5,347 bases of DNA, taken from contig JAEYWA010000081.1 of the NCBI GenBank assembly GCA_023431385.1, positions 1 through 5,347 of the forward strand, in the 5' to 3' direction. The translations under genes and the position numbers were made by a program. Origin of the DNA: Bacillota bacterium (GTDB taxonomy: Bacteria > Bacillota > Clostridia > Acetivibrionales > DSM-1351). Positions 1-5,347 of this stretch are shown here, in pieces; within the stretch, counting starts at the first letter, position 1, and the number at the start of each line of letters is the position of its first letter. Below the pieces are notes generated by a model. That model was not told where the DNA came from. It saw only the letters and a list, made by a program, of their open reading frames with translations, and made no database searches.

Positions 1-959
1 GAAAAAACTTCAATCTTATGAGATAGTTTGTCCAATATCTGCTTACATAGATAAAGCCCAATACCGGTAGATTTTTTATCCAGTCTTCCATTGTACCCGG
101 TGAAGCCTTTTTCAAAAATTCTGGGCATATCTTCACCCTTTATACCGATTCCGGTGTCTTCTATTATAAGCCAGTGTTTATTATTGCAGTATTCCATGCT
201 TATAGTTATAGATCCCTTAGGGGTATATTTCAGAGCATTGGTAATAAGCTGTTCTATTACAAAAAGCAGCCATTTTTCATCAGTTATTACAATATGAGAG
301 AAATCCTTTATATTTATCGAAAGCCTGCTGTTTATAAACATAACTGCATTGCGTTTAACAGCCTGATTAACAATATCCCTCAGCTGGTATTCCCTTAATA
401 GCATATCGGAAGACATGCTTTCGAGACGGAGATAATGAAGTACCATTTCAATATATTGTTCAATCTTATATAATTCTTCCTGTAAGGAATAAGTACCTGT
501 ATCTCTGTTTTCATTCTGGAGTATCAGACGCATTGCGGCCAGAGGAGTTTTTACCTGATGAGCCCATAAGGTGTAATAATCCTTCATTTCAGTTTCTTTT
601 TGATTTGTTTTGAAAAGGAGCTGCTGAATTTCGTCATGGATGCATTTTATTATGTTCTGATACTGCTTCTCTATGTCATCAGAAGCCTGTGGCATTAATT
701 CCAGTACATTTTCAAGATTCTCACAAATCTCCCCGGTTTTTCTTATTCTATCCGAGTACTTTGCAAAATCCCATATTCCATAACAAGCACTTATAAAAAT
801 TGATATATATACTCCGTAAAGCAATTTATCCAAATTCTCAAGCTGATTAAGGGCAATTATAGTACAAAAAATAAGCTGGTAAACTATAAACATAAATATA
901 ACTTTTTTTCGGTACCAAATGTAATGGAGCAGAAGTTTCATAAAGTGATCCTTTTCCAA
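1..959 (-). CDS. BceS-like intramembrane-sensing histidine kinase (3' end beyond window)
   Basis: Membrane sensor kinase that should autophosphorylate on a histidine and pass the phosphate to the response regulator encoded just upstream. The frame is open from 959 to the left edge, giving 319 codons without a stop. Two hydrophobic helices (about residues 20-37 and 46-63) are joined by only about eight residues, the layout of intramembrane-sensing kinases such as BceS. Then come the H-box AHQVKTPL with His134, the N-box NALKYT with Asn241, the G1 box EDTGIGI with Asp268, the F-box FEKGF near 282 and the G2 box STGIGLYL near 297-304. All catalytic motifs are present, so probably only 10-30 residues are missing. 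I chose TTG at 959 because AGGAGG lies five bases upstream; ATG at 941 is in frame, has its own AAAGGA seven bases upstream and is a real alternative. Family members usually act with an ABC transporter of BceAB type; any such genes would lie outside the window. The ligand cannot be read from the sequence. Confidence 0.93.
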   Translation of the reverse strand, partial: MEKDHFMKLLLHYIWYRKKVIFMFIVYQLIFCTIIALNQLENLDKLLYGVYISIFISACYGIWDFAKYSDRIRKTGEICENLENVLELMPQASDDIEKQYQNIIKCIHDEIQQLLFKTNQKETEMKDYYTLWAHQVKTPLAAMRLILQNENRDTGTYSLQEELYKIEQYIEMVLHYLRLESMSSDMLLREYQLRDIVNQAVKRNAVMFINSRLSINIKDFSHIVITDEKWLLFVIEQLITNALKYTPKGSITISMEYCNNKHWLIIEDTGIGIKGEDMPRIFEKGFTGYNGRLDKKSTGIGLYLCKQILDKLSHKIEVF

Positions 960-964
960 ATTAT

Positions 965-970
965 CCTCCT
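965..970 (-). promoter_or_regulatory. Ribosome binding site that favours a TTG start for the kinase
   Basis: Perfect AGGAGG on the minus strand, five bases before TTG at 959. It is 23 bases from the in-frame ATG at 941, too far to serve that codon. A second site, AAAGGA at about 954-949, is correctly spaced for ATG 941, so both starts may be used. Confidence 0.6.
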
Positions 971-974
971 AAGC

Positions 975-1003
975 CACTTAAGCGGCTTTGAGCCGCATTA
1001 GTG
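975..1003 (-). other. GC-rich hairpin in the leader of the kinase gene
   Basis: Inverted repeat in the 100-base gap between the regulator and the kinase. The core pairs GCGGCT with AGCCGC (982-987 with 991-996) around a three-base loop. The stem extends outward to 975/1003 with two mismatches. The structure ends four bases before AGGAGG at 970-965. No run of T follows in the direction of transcription, so it is not a standard intrinsic terminator. It could protect a processed mRNA end or tune kinase translation. Within the same gap an alternative five-pair helix, AAGCC (988-984) with GGCTT (975-971), would use part of the same arm. The rest of the gap shows no convincing promoter or small gene. 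Confidence 0.55.
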
Positions 1004-1059
1004 AAGTCTTTTAGCTAACCTCCCGGCCTGCTACAACAGCTTGAAAAATGTTCAGCATA

Positions 1060-1731
1060 TCAATTTATAGAGTATCCCAAGCCCTTTTTGGTGTGTATAA
1101 AATTTTCTATGGAAGCATCCTCTAATTTCTTACGTAATCTGGTCATATTAACTGTGAGTGTATTATCATCAACAAAGCAATCGTTATCCCATAACCGTTT
1201 CATAATTTGTTCCCTGCTTACGATCTTACCGATGTTCTCATAAAGCAATTGAATAATTCTCTGTTCATTTTTCGTAAGCTCAATTTTCATATTCTGATAC
1301 ACCAGTGAACCGTCCAAAGAATTAAATAGTACACCATTATGTTCCAGATACGCTGTCTGTTCGTTATAAGCATAAGTTCGCCTTAGAATAGCCTGAACTT
1401 TAACCGTCAGCACTTCAAAATCAAAAGGCTTCGGGATAAAATCATCTCCACCCATATTAACAGCCATTATAATATTCATATTGTCACTGGCCGAGGATAT
1501 AAAAATTACTGGGACTTTAGATAGTTTTCTGATTTCAGTACACCAATAAAACCCGTTATAGAAGGGAAGAGATATATCCATTAGAATCAGTTGAGGCTCA
1601 TACTTCAGGAATTCCCCCAACACATTGTTAAAGTCCTCCACAGAATGAACATCATAGCCCCATTTTACTAAATGCTTATTAATTTCAGTAGAAATGGCAT
1701 TATCATCTTCCACAAGAAAAATTCTATACAT
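1060..1731 (-). CDS. BceR-like OmpR-family response regulator
   Basis: DNA-binding response regulator of 223 residues, cytoplasmic, presumed partner of the adjacent kinase. The receiver domain covers about residues 1-118: acidic pair Asp9/Asp10, phosphorylated Asp52 in LILMDISLP, the Ser79 switch position and Lys101 in FIPKPF. The winged-helix effector covers about 125-223, with the recognition region NTLTVNMTRLRKKL at 190-203 and the wing ending in GLGYSIN. The phrases GWxYDV-like WGYDV, FYWC, MGGDDFI and ELTKNE closely recall BceR of Bacillus subtilis, the bacitracin-response regulator. The start is ATG at 1731, because AAAGGA lies eight bases upstream and MYRIFLVEDD is a typical family N terminus; the frame stays open to 1770, but that extension would run through the terminator-like hairpin and has no ribosome site. 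The target operon is not in the window, and I see no TnACA-N4-TGTnA-type site upstream. Confidence 0.95.
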   Translation of the reverse strand: MYRIFLVEDDNAISTEINKHLVKWGYDVHSVEDFNNVLGEFLKYEPQLILMDISLPFYNGFYWCTEIRKLSKVPVIFISSASDNMNIIMAVNMGGDDFIPKPFDFEVLTVKVQAILRRTYAYNEQTAYLEHNGVLFNSLDGSLVYQNMKIELTKNEQRIIQLLYENIGKIVSREQIMKRLWDNDCFVDDNTLTVNMTRLRKKLEDASIENFIHTKKGLGYSIN

Positions 1732-1752
1732 AACCGATTTCCTTTTTACCAT

Positions 1753-1801
1753 TAAAAAGGAAGTGTACACTCTGCCTTGACGGTAGTTTGCAACACTTCC
1801 T
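1753..1801 (-). terminator. Terminator-like hairpin after ftsZ
   Basis: The minus strand reads AGGAAGTGT, a 26-base loop, then ACACTTCCT running into TTTT. The nine-pair stem uses 1793-1801 and 1758-1766, and the U tract is 1758-1754. Part of the loop can form a small inner helix (CTACC with GGCAG, one mismatch). It lies 28 bases after the ftsZ stop and would end the dcw transcript. The large loop and short U run suggest incomplete termination. It ends only about 20 bases before the response regulator start, so any upstream promoter for the regulator would have to read through it. Confidence 0.55.
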
Positions 1802-1829
1802 AATAAATTGTCTGAATATAATATCGTGA

Positions 1830-2966
1830 TTATTTAAATCTGTTCCTTCTCAGGAAGGTTGGTATATCAAGCTCGTTATCTGAAGAACCTGCATTTGAAC
1901 TGTTTTTCTCACTAGTTGCAGCCGCATAGCTGCTGCTGTCATGCGCAGGTACAGCTGTTGCAGGTTGATTTTTTGGCTTTTCTGCAGGCTTGTCAAATTT
2001 CTTTAAGACAGGACTATTTTCAAAGCCTGTAGCTATAACAGTTATCATTAACTCATCCTTAAGATTGTCATCAATAACAGCTCCAAATATAATATTTGCC
2101 TCAGGGTCAGCTGACTTTTGAACAAGCTCGGCGGCAGTATTTACTTCAAACAAGCCTAAATCGGGCCCACCTGTTATATTTACCAGTACTCTTCTTGCCC
2201 CCTCTATTGAGGTTTCGAGAAGCGGACTGTGAATAGCCTGTCTTGCGGCTTCTTCCGCTCTACTTTCGCCGGAAGCTCTGCCTATACCCATATGAGCAAG
2301 GCCTGAACTCAGCATGATTGTCTTAACGTCTGCAAAGTCTAAATTTACAAGACCGGGAACAGCTATCAAGTCGGATATACCCTGAACGCCCTGACGAAGA
2401 ATATCATCAGCCATTCTGAATGCCTCAACCATTGTAGTACGCTTTTCAACTACCTGAAGCAGTCTATCATTTGGAATAGTAACAAGTGAATCGACAGAAT
2501 TTTTCAGGTTTTCTATCCCTCTTTCGGCATGTTGCATACGGGTTCTGCTTTCGAACATAAAGGGTTTTGTAACAACTGCAACTGTTAATATTCCCATCTC
2601 TCTTGCAAGCTGAGCTACAACTGGTGCTGCACCTGTACCGGTACCGCCACCCATACCTGCTGTAACAAATACCATATCTGCACCCTTTATTGCCTGAGCG
2701 ATTTCATCTCTGCTTTCATTTGCCGCTTTCTCTCCGATGTCAGGATTTGCCCCAGCACCAAGACCCTTGGTGAGCTTGTCGCCAATTTGAATTTTTGTAT
2801 TAGCCTTGGATAAAAACAAAGCCTGTTTATCTGTATTTATAGCAATAAAATCTACACCTCTAAGTCCTGCATCAATCATTCGGTTAACAGCGTTGTTTCC
2901 TCCGCCACCACATCCTACTACTTTTATCTGGGCAAAATGATCCATATCAATTTCAAAATCTAGCAA
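1830..2966 (-). CDS. ftsZ: Cell division protein FtsZ
   Basis: Tubulin-like GTPase that polymerises at midcell into the Z ring and recruits the divisome; 378 residues, a usual length. The GTP-binding half shows the N-terminal glycine loop CGGGGNNAVNRM at 19-30, NTD at 44-46 and the tubulin signature GGGTGTG at 106-112. The T7 loop GLVNLDFADV at 205-214 carries Asn208, Asp210 and Asp213, which complete the GTPase site of the next subunit. The globular core ends near 316. A Ser/Ala/Pro/Lys-rich flexible linker of about 50 residues follows, then the conserved tail DIPTFLRRNRFK at 367-378, which binds FtsA and other partners. The start is TTG at 2966, giving MLDFEIDMDHFAQIKV, the usual clostridial N terminus. 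AAAGGGGGA stands eight bases upstream, while in-frame ATGs at 3011 and 2987 have no proper ribosome site and would add 15 or 7 unusual residues. Ser140 stands where FEG is common. FtsA is encoded upstream and a terminator-like hairpin follows. Confidence 0.98.
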   Translation of the reverse strand: MLDFEIDMDHFAQIKVVGCGGGGNNAVNRMIDAGLRGVDFIAINTDKQALFLSKANTKIQIGDKLTKGLGAGANPDIGEKAANESRDEIAQAIKGADMVFVTAGMGGGTGTGAAPVVAQLAREMGILTVAVVTKPFMFESRTRMQHAERGIENLKNSVDSLVTIPNDRLLQVVEKRTTMVEAFRMADDILRQGVQGISDLIAVPGLVNLDFADVKTIMLSSGLAHMGIGRASGESRAEEAARQAIHSPLLETSIEGARRVLVNITGGPDLGLFEVNTAAELVQKSADPEANIIFGAVIDDNLKDELMITVIATGFENSPVLKKFDKPAEKPKNQPATAVPAHDSSSYAAATSEKNSSNAGSSDNELDIPTFLRRNRFK

Positions 2967-2973
2967 AGTAAAA

Positions 2974-2982
2974 TCCCCCTTT
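2974..2982 (-). promoter_or_regulatory. Ribosome binding site that sets the TTG start of ftsZ
   Basis: AAAGGGGGA on the minus strand, with eight bases between it and TTG at 2966. No comparable purine run precedes the in-frame ATGs at 2987 or 3011. This decides the start for a gene that automatic calling could extend by 15 residues. Confidence 0.8.
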
Positions 2983-3033
2983 AGCATTGGTAAATTAGAC
3001 TTGAATTGCATACCTGTGTATATTAATTATATG

Positions 3034-3039
3034 ATTATA
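3034..3039 (-). promoter_or_regulatory. Possible -10 box of a promoter proximal to ftsZ
   Basis: A perfect TATAAT on the minus strand, about 68 bases before the ftsZ TTG start. No good -35 lies 17 bases upstream (GTGTTT). In such AT-rich DNA this may be chance, or it may need an activator or another sigma factor. Confidence 0.25.
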
Positions 3040-3071
3040 CTCGAAATAAGTTATAAAAACACCCACTAATA

Positions 3072-3100
3072 ATAATATATTATAAACGTAAATTAGGCAA
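3072..3100 (-). promoter_or_regulatory. Candidate vegetative (sigma-A-type) promoter for ftsZ
   Basis: TTGCCT at 3100-3095 and TATTAT at 3077-3072 on the minus strand, with an ideal 17-base spacer. This matches four of six and five of six consensus bases. It would start transcription near 3065 and give ftsZ a leader of about 100 bases. The -35 lies inside the 3' arm of the hairpin at 3092-3121. A separate ftsZ promoter fits the 150-base gap after ftsA, but AT-rich DNA produces such matches by chance. Confidence 0.35.
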
Positions 3101-3121
3101 GTTTTGTTTGTATTGCCTAAT
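3092..3121 (-). other. Hairpin overlapping the ftsA stop codon
   Basis: Perfect nine-pair inverted repeat ATTAGGCAA / TTGCCTAAT (3121-3113 with 3100-3092) with a 12-base loop. The ftsA TAG stop (3119-3117) lies inside the 5' arm. Only a short TTTACGTTT follows, so it is at best a weak terminator. It could attenuate ftsA-to-ftsZ read-through or mark an mRNA processing point that sets the FtsA:FtsZ ratio; this role is inferred from position. Confidence 0.5.
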
Positions 3122-4352
3122 AAAAAAAATCTTTTAAGGCTGCTATTGCTTTCTTTAAAAAGGTTCTTTCCTTTACCTTTTTATTTGTTTTCGGTATACT
3201 TTTTATACTAATCGTACTGGCTTCCTTGTCCTGCCTTGAAATATATTTTACTATTCCCGCTGCAGTACAGTAGTCAAGTGTTGGTATGTTTCTAACTTTT
3301 GATGCAGCTACCCTCACTGGAATGTCAAAAATTTCATAAGCTATCTGCATTGCTCCATCCAAAGAAGCTATGCCATTTCCTGATAAAACTACGCCCGCAC
3401 CATAATTACCGGGGCAGTTCTTATTTACCAAATCCTTACAAAGAGTAAATATCTCATACACTCTAGCTTCTATAACTTCTATGGCGTCGGATACCTTGAT
3501 GTTTTTCTTAAAGCTCTCGCTCAGATCGCTGACTGAAATCTCCTGATCATTTTTGATTAATGTTGTTAAAGCCAACTGGAATTGTCTCTTGATCTTTTCT
3601 GATTCAGAATAGGTCATTTTCAATGCAATGGATAAATCATTAGTAATATGATCCCCACCCACAGGGAGACATTTATTCATAACAAGTTTTTCATCCTTGA
3701 AAACACTGATTTCTGTCGTTCCCCCGCCTACATCTATGAGTATTACCCCCATATCCTTTTCATCAGGTAAAAGAAGGCACTCTCCGGCTGAAAACCCTTC
3801 AGCAATAAGACCGTCCACTCTTATGCCGGCTTTTTCCATACTTCTTACGATATTCTGAACTGAAATAATTTTTCCAACAACAACGTCAAAATCGCCCTCC
3901 AGCTTAGTTCCCTTCATTCCAACAGGATCATTTATTCCATCATAGCCATCAACAATAAATTGCCTGGGAACTACATCTATAATTTCACTGTCGTTAGCTA
4001 TTGTTATAGTTCCTGCCGAGTAAAGGAGCTTTTCTACATCGTGTCTGGAAATTTCCTTACTGTCATTAGTTATATTTGTATATGTTTTGTGATTTATTAT
4101 TTCTACATGCAGCCCTGAAATATTAACATAGGCAGATACCACTTTCATCTCTGCCTGGGCTTCAGCTTTCTTTACAGAACTTTGTATTGAGTTGGAGGTA
4201 GCATCAATGTCAACAATAATTCCTTTTTTAATTCCTGTACAGGCTTCAATTCCTTTTCCAAGGATTTCAACTTCACCTGCATTGTTGGTTTTTCCAATTA
4301 CAGTACTAACTTTAGTAGTACCAATATCAACTCCTACAATAACGTCAGACAC
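3117..4352 (-). CDS. ftsA: Cell division protein FtsA
   Basis: Actin-like ATP-binding protein that anchors FtsZ filaments to the inside of the cell membrane and helps recruit later division proteins; 411 residues, near the usual 420. The phosphate-1 motif GVDIGTTKV is at 7-15. The FtsA-specific 1C (SHS2) domain spans about 85-165. The phosphate-2 motif IDVGGGTTE is at 206-214, and the adenosine motif region is VVLSGNGIASL at 321-331, where Asn replaces the second Gly of the common TGG form. After a polar basic linker (373-396) the last 15 residues, FLKKAIAALKDFFY-like, form the amphipathic helix that targets the protein to the membrane. The start is GTG at 4352, preceded at eight bases by AGGGGGG. 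The gene follows sbp by 47 bases and was probably transcribed with it. Family assignment is secure. Confidence 0.97.
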   Translation of the reverse strand: MSDVIVGVDIGTTKVSTVIGKTNNAGEVEILGKGIEACTGIKKGIIVDIDATSNSIQSSVKKAEAQAEMKVVSAYVNISGLHVEIINHKTYTNITNDSKEISRHDVEKLLYSAGTITIANDSEIIDVVPRQFIVDGYDGINDPVGMKGTKLEGDFDVVVGKIISVQNIVRSMEKAGIRVDGLIAEGFSAGECLLLPDEKDMGVILIDVGGGTTEISVFKDEKLVMNKCLPVGGDHITNDLSIALKMTYSESEKIKRQFQLALTTLIKNDQEISVSDLSESFKKNIKVSDAIEVIEARVYEIFTLCKDLVNKNCPGNYGAGVVLSGNGIASLDGAMQIAYEIFDIPVRVAASKVRNIPTLDYCTAAGIVKYISRQDKEASTISIKSIPKTNKKVKERTFLKKAIAALKDFFY

Positions 4353-4360
4353 AAAAACTG

Positions 4361-4367
4361 CCCCCCT
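4361..4367 (-). promoter_or_regulatory. Ribosome binding site supporting the GTG start of ftsA
   Basis: AGGGGGG on the minus strand, eight bases before GTG at 4352. The spacing is near optimal, and no upstream ATG in frame competes. It resembles the G-rich site of ftsZ. Confidence 0.75.
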
Positions 4368-4399
4368 AAATTATGTATCAAGAATCCCTTCAAATGCGC

Positions 4400-4762
4400 T
4401 TAGAAATCCTCTTTTACTATATTATCTTTTTTGAGAAATTTATTCAATAGATATCTTCTAATTAAAGCAAAGTTTAAGAACAGTCTGTTTCCAAATGCAA
4501 ATATAGCCGCAAGATAAATCTGAATACCCAGTTTATCTCCTATATATGCAAGACCTGCAGCAAGTAATGCGTTTCCAAAGAATCCCGATAAAAAAATCCT
4601 CATTTCAAACTTCTTGTTTATTGTTGCAACTATTCCCCCGAATACTGAATCCAGAGCTGCCAGAATAGCAACAGCTACATATGTAAAGTATTCTGATGGT
4701 ATGGTAATTGGAATAAACAAACCTATAAGTATTCCTAAAATCAAGCCAAGTATCGGTATCAT
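4400..4762 (-). CDS. sbp: Small basic membrane protein Sbp (DUF1290 family)
   Basis: Small integral membrane protein of 120 residues, the usual size for the family that sits between divIB/ftsQ and ftsA in Firmicutes. Four hydrophobic segments are visible at about residues 2-21, 25-48, 56-75 and 80-100. The motif LAALDSVFGG at 34-43 is conserved, and the C-terminal tail after 101 is basic (RRYLLNKFLKK). The biochemical role is not established; its steady place in the dcw cluster implies an envelope or division job. The start is ATG at 4762 with AAAGGA about 11 bases upstream, slightly long spacing. It follows ftsQ by 42 bases and precedes ftsA by 47, so one operon is likely. Confidence 0.93.
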   Translation of the reverse strand: MIPILGLILGILIGLFIPITIPSEYFTYVAVAILAALDSVFGGIVATINKKFEMRIFLSGFFGNALLAAGLAYIGDKLGIQIYLAAIFAFGNRLFLNFALIRRYLLNKFLKKDNIVKEDF

Positions 4763-4804
4763 ATTAATAACTTTCCTTTCTCTTTTGTTTATAATAATAG
4801 TAGA

Positions 4805-5347
4805 TTATTGCTCAGGTACAAAATAAGGATTGTTGCCTTTTGTAAAATCCAGTTTACCTTTTTGTTTAGCAGTAATATTATTGACAAATAAATGCCTGAA
4901 AACACTTATTTCATAGTCTGCCTTTTCTAAATCACTAAATTTTACTGTAATCCTCTTATCAAACTGAACAGACAAATATGGAAAATCTGATAAATCTATA
5001 TAAGTTATTTTTTCATATAACTTTAATTTTTCCTTTTCATCATTCTTAATTACTATATCACAAAAGCTGGTTAAGTCCATTAAAGATATTCCATCTATAA
5101 ATTCTACAGCTTGTCCCAAATTAAAACTATCCACCGATGTACCTATTATTTTAAAATATTTCTTCGGTAGAAGAGATTTACCATCAAGAACCTCTAAAAC
5201 ATAGCCTTCTCTGTCCACAAGAAGATTTTTGCTATTTACCTCTAGAACTGAGAATGGAGTTCTCTCCTGTACCTTTATTTTTATTGTTGCTGGTAAGGCC
5301 GGCCTTATGCTTACAGATTTGATATATGGCATAGAATTTATAACTTT
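4805..5347 (-). CDS. ftsQ: Cell division protein FtsQ/DivIB, C-terminal part (5' end beyond window)
   Basis: About 180 residues of a division protein that in its family has a short cytoplasmic tail, one membrane helix and an outside POTRA plus beta domain, and bridges FtsL/DivIC-type partners to septal wall synthesis. The frame is open to the right edge, entering as KVINSMPYIKSVSIRP. The end of the POTRA domain is seen in YIKSVSIRPALPATIKIKVQERTPF, a strong family pattern. The beta domain follows, including LLVDREGYVL, ITYIDLSDFPYLSVQF and RITVKF; the polar C terminus ends YFVPEQ. ATG at 5332 lies inside the POTRA domain and is not the start; the cytoplasmic part, membrane helix and true start lie outside. 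In Bacillus subtilis, ylxW and ylxX lie between divIB and sbp, but here sbp follows directly. Confidence 0.88.
   Translation of the reverse strand, partial: KVINSMPYIKSVSIRPALPATIKIKVQERTPFSVLEVNSKNLLVDREGYVLEVLDGKSLLPKKYFKIIGTSVDSFNLGQAVEFIDGISLMDLTSFCDIVIKNDEKEKLKLYEKITYIDLSDFPYLSVQFDKRITVKFSDLEKADYEISVFRHLFVNNITAKQKGKLDFTKGNNPYFVPEQ

Noticed and set aside
91..398. Overlapping plus-strand open frames of 68 and 74 codons
   Set aside because: They lie opposite the N-box, G1 and F-box coding region of the kinase and resemble no known protein; they are antisense shadows.
978..998. Six-codon reading frame (MRLKAA) on the minus strand upstream of the kinase, as a possible leader peptide
   Set aside because: It lacks a well-placed ribosome site and its codons are simply the hairpin arms; too short to support.
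1732..1770. N-terminal extension of the response regulator by 13 residues, starting at 1770
   Set aside because: The extra codons run through the terminator-like hairpin and lack a ribosome site, while ATG at 1731 has AAAGGA eight bases upstream and matches the family N terminus.
1777..1806. Plus-strand promoter-like TTGACG-N18-TAATAA pointing into the 3' end of ftsZ
   Set aside because: No plus-strand gene lies downstream and the bases overlap the ftsZ terminator stem; an antisense transcript is possible but nothing else supports it.
4192..4826. Plus-strand open frames opposite ftsA, sbp and the end of ftsQ
   Set aside because: The minus-strand genes there are clear family members, and the plus-strand translations show only reverse images of their hydrophobic or repeated codons.
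5330..5332. ATG at 5332 as the start of the rightmost gene
   Set aside because: It falls within the POTRA domain and the frame is open to the window edge, so the gene is cut, not short.

Overview
The window is the 3' part of a division and cell wall (dcw) cluster from a low-GC Gram-positive bacterium, followed by a two-component signalling pair. All six genes I can support lie on the minus strand, so transcription runs from the right edge to the left edge. The order ftsQ/divIB - sbp - ftsA - ftsZ, the AT-rich composition, the strong purine-rich ribosome binding sites and the FtsZ ending DIPTFLRRNRFK all fit class Clostridia. A cellulolytic Ruminiclostridium-like lineage is my best guess, from general resemblance of the proteins only; I could not run a search.

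Right to left: positions 5347-4805 hold the C-terminal part of FtsQ/DivIB, cut by the window edge. Positions 4762-4400 encode the four-helix membrane protein Sbp. Positions 4352-3117 encode FtsA, the actin-like membrane anchor of the Z ring. Positions 2966-1830 encode FtsZ, the tubulin-like GTPase. FtsQ, Sbp and FtsA are closely spaced (gaps of 42 and 47 bases) and probably co-transcribed. FtsA and FtsZ are separated by 150 bases that carry a hairpin over the ftsA stop codon and promoter-like sequences, so ftsZ may have its own promoter. A terminator-like hairpin follows ftsZ.

Positions 1731-1060 encode an OmpR-family response regulator. Positions 959-1 encode a sensor kinase with two adjacent membrane helices and almost no outside loop, which runs off the left edge. 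The pair matches the BceRS type, whose known members sense cell-wall antibiotics together with a BceAB-type ABC transporter. The kinase and regulator are 100 bases apart, and a GC-rich hairpin sits directly in front of the kinase ribosome binding site.

The division genes act together: FtsZ polymerises into the ring, FtsA ties it to the membrane, and FtsQ/DivIB is a bitopic divisome component coupling the ring to septal wall synthesis. The BceRS-like pair would respond to damage of the same envelope, but nothing in the sequence shows a functional link beyond position. Two of the six genes (ftsZ TTG, ftsA GTG) clearly start on non-ATG codons, and the kinase probably starts on TTG. I see no mobile element, CRISPR array, tRNA or rRNA, and no clear sign of an undescribed system. 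The most unusual parts are the placement of the sensor pair and the hairpins that punctuate the three longest gaps.
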